The notes beneath the pieces are model-generated. The model had not been told where the DNA came from and did no database searches. It worked only from the letters and a program-made list of their open reading frames with translations. A DNA stretch of 6,201 nucleotides from an uncultured Collinsella sp. (lineage in GTDB: Bacteria; Actinomycetota; Coriobacteriia; Coriobacteriales; Coriobacteriaceae), in contig CABUAL010000115.1 in assembly GCA_902489515.1 (NCBI GenBank), positions 1-6,201 of the forward strand, read 5' to 3'. Made by a program: the position numbers and the translations under genes. This document shows positions 5,730-6,201 of the stretch, in pieces (position 1 is the stretch's first letter; each line of letters begins with the position of its first letter).

Positions 5730-6201
5730 ATGGCCATCATCAACAAGGGTATGTCCAGGCGTTCGTTCCTCGGCCTCACCGGCAGCGTCGCTGCTGTCGC
5801 CGGCCTTGGTCTCACTGGCTGCGGTGGCAGCTCTAGCGACGAGGGTTCCGCTTCCGGCTCCACCGATTCCGCCAACCGTGGCGGCGGCGTGATCACCGCT
5901 GGTTCCGCTTACGCTCCGTCCAGCTTCGATCCCGCCAGCACCGGCTCCGCTGTGGGCCTGGGTGCTAACTGGCACGTCGTCGAGGGCCTCTACGGCATCG
6001 ATTACCACGACTACAGCACCTTCAACGAGCTCGCCACCGACGATCCCAAGTCTGTGGACGACACCACTTTCGAGGTCACCATCCGCAAGGGCGCCAAGTT
6101 CTCCGATGGCACCGAGGTCACCGCTGACGATGTCGTTGCCTCCTACACCGCTTGCGCCGCTTCCGCTACCTATGCTCCGTTCTTCCAGCCCTTCGAGTCC
6201 A
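5730..6201 (+). CDS. ABC transporter substrate-binding lipoprotein, family 5 (peptide/nickel type), 3' end outside window
   Basis: This is the N-terminal 157 residues of an extracytoplasmic solute-binding protein, open to the window edge; full members are usually over 500 residues. Such proteins are anchored outside the membrane and deliver peptides, nickel or similar ligands to an ABC permease, whose genes would be expected downstream. The signal peptide has a twin-arginine motif SRRSFLG (R10, R11), a hydrophobic stretch at 16-30 and a lipobox LTGC with C31 as the lipidation site, followed by a Gly/Ser-rich linker to about residue 50. The family 5 signature follows: FEVTIRKGAKFSDG and TEVTADDVVASY at 114-139. 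Together these indicate a Tat-exported lipoprotein. The ATG at 5730 is supported by AGGAG at 5720-5724; Met8 is a less likely start. Codon use is strongly biased (Lys always AAG, no GGG or GGA Gly codons), unlike the upstream genes, suggesting high expression. The ligand cannot be told from this part. Confidence 0.9.
   Translation, partial: MAIINKGMSRRSFLGLTGSVAAVAGLGLTGCGGSSSDEGSASGSTDSANRGGGVITAGSAYAPSSFDPASTGSAVGLGANWHVVEGLYGIDYHDYSTFNELATDDPKSVDDTTFEVTIRKGAKFSDGTEVTADDVVASYTACAASATYAPFFQPFES

Noticed and set aside
5555..5836. A 93-codon open frame overlapping the leader and the binding protein start
   Set aside because: It lies in another frame from the clear signal peptide and has no ribosome binding site; it covers the structured leader instead.

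Overview
The window reads as chromosomal housekeeping DNA from a GC-rich, host-associated actinobacterium. My best guess is the Coriobacteriia, near Collinsella. That guess rests on overall base composition, the actinobacterial-looking MurJ (an LPNMLYE motif where E. coli has LPNLLRR), and the general style of the UvrC and the Tat-type lipoprotein. It is an inference and no search was run. All five real genes lie on the plus strand.

Layout. Bases 1-1099 hold the C-terminal part of UvrA, cut by the window edge. Bases 1100-1231 hold a 10-bp perfect hairpin (possible terminator) and a candidate promoter. Bases 1232-5365 hold a very tight three-gene run: a YbaK/EbsC-type Cys-tRNA(Pro) deacylase, the lipid II flippase MurJ and the excinuclease subunit UvrC. 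The gaps are 3 bp between ybaK and murJ and 0 bp between murJ and uvrC, so the run is probably one transcript with coupled translation. Bases 5366-5729 are a 364-bp non-coding stretch. From 5730 to the window end runs the N-terminal part of a family 5 ABC-transporter substrate-binding lipoprotein, with both a twin-arginine motif and a lipobox.

How the genes work together. UvrA and UvrC belong to one nucleotide excision repair pathway (UvrA finds damage, UvrC makes both incisions), although two unrelated genes separate them here. YbaK corrects translation errors and MurJ exports the peptidoglycan precursor, so the cluster is general housekeeping. The substrate-binding protein starts a separate, probably highly expressed, nutrient-uptake unit.

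The most interesting part is the leader in front of the substrate-binding protein gene. It has a candidate promoter with an inverted repeat around the -35 box. It can then fold into an apparent three-way junction closed by an 11-bp helix with two hairpins inside. Further down are a segment with two mutually exclusive pairings and a small hairpin that covers the Shine-Dalgarno sequence. This looks like a cis-regulatory RNA whose class I cannot name. A second notable point is that UvrC lacks two of the four cysteines expected for its Fe-S cluster, but has an insertion carrying other cysteines.
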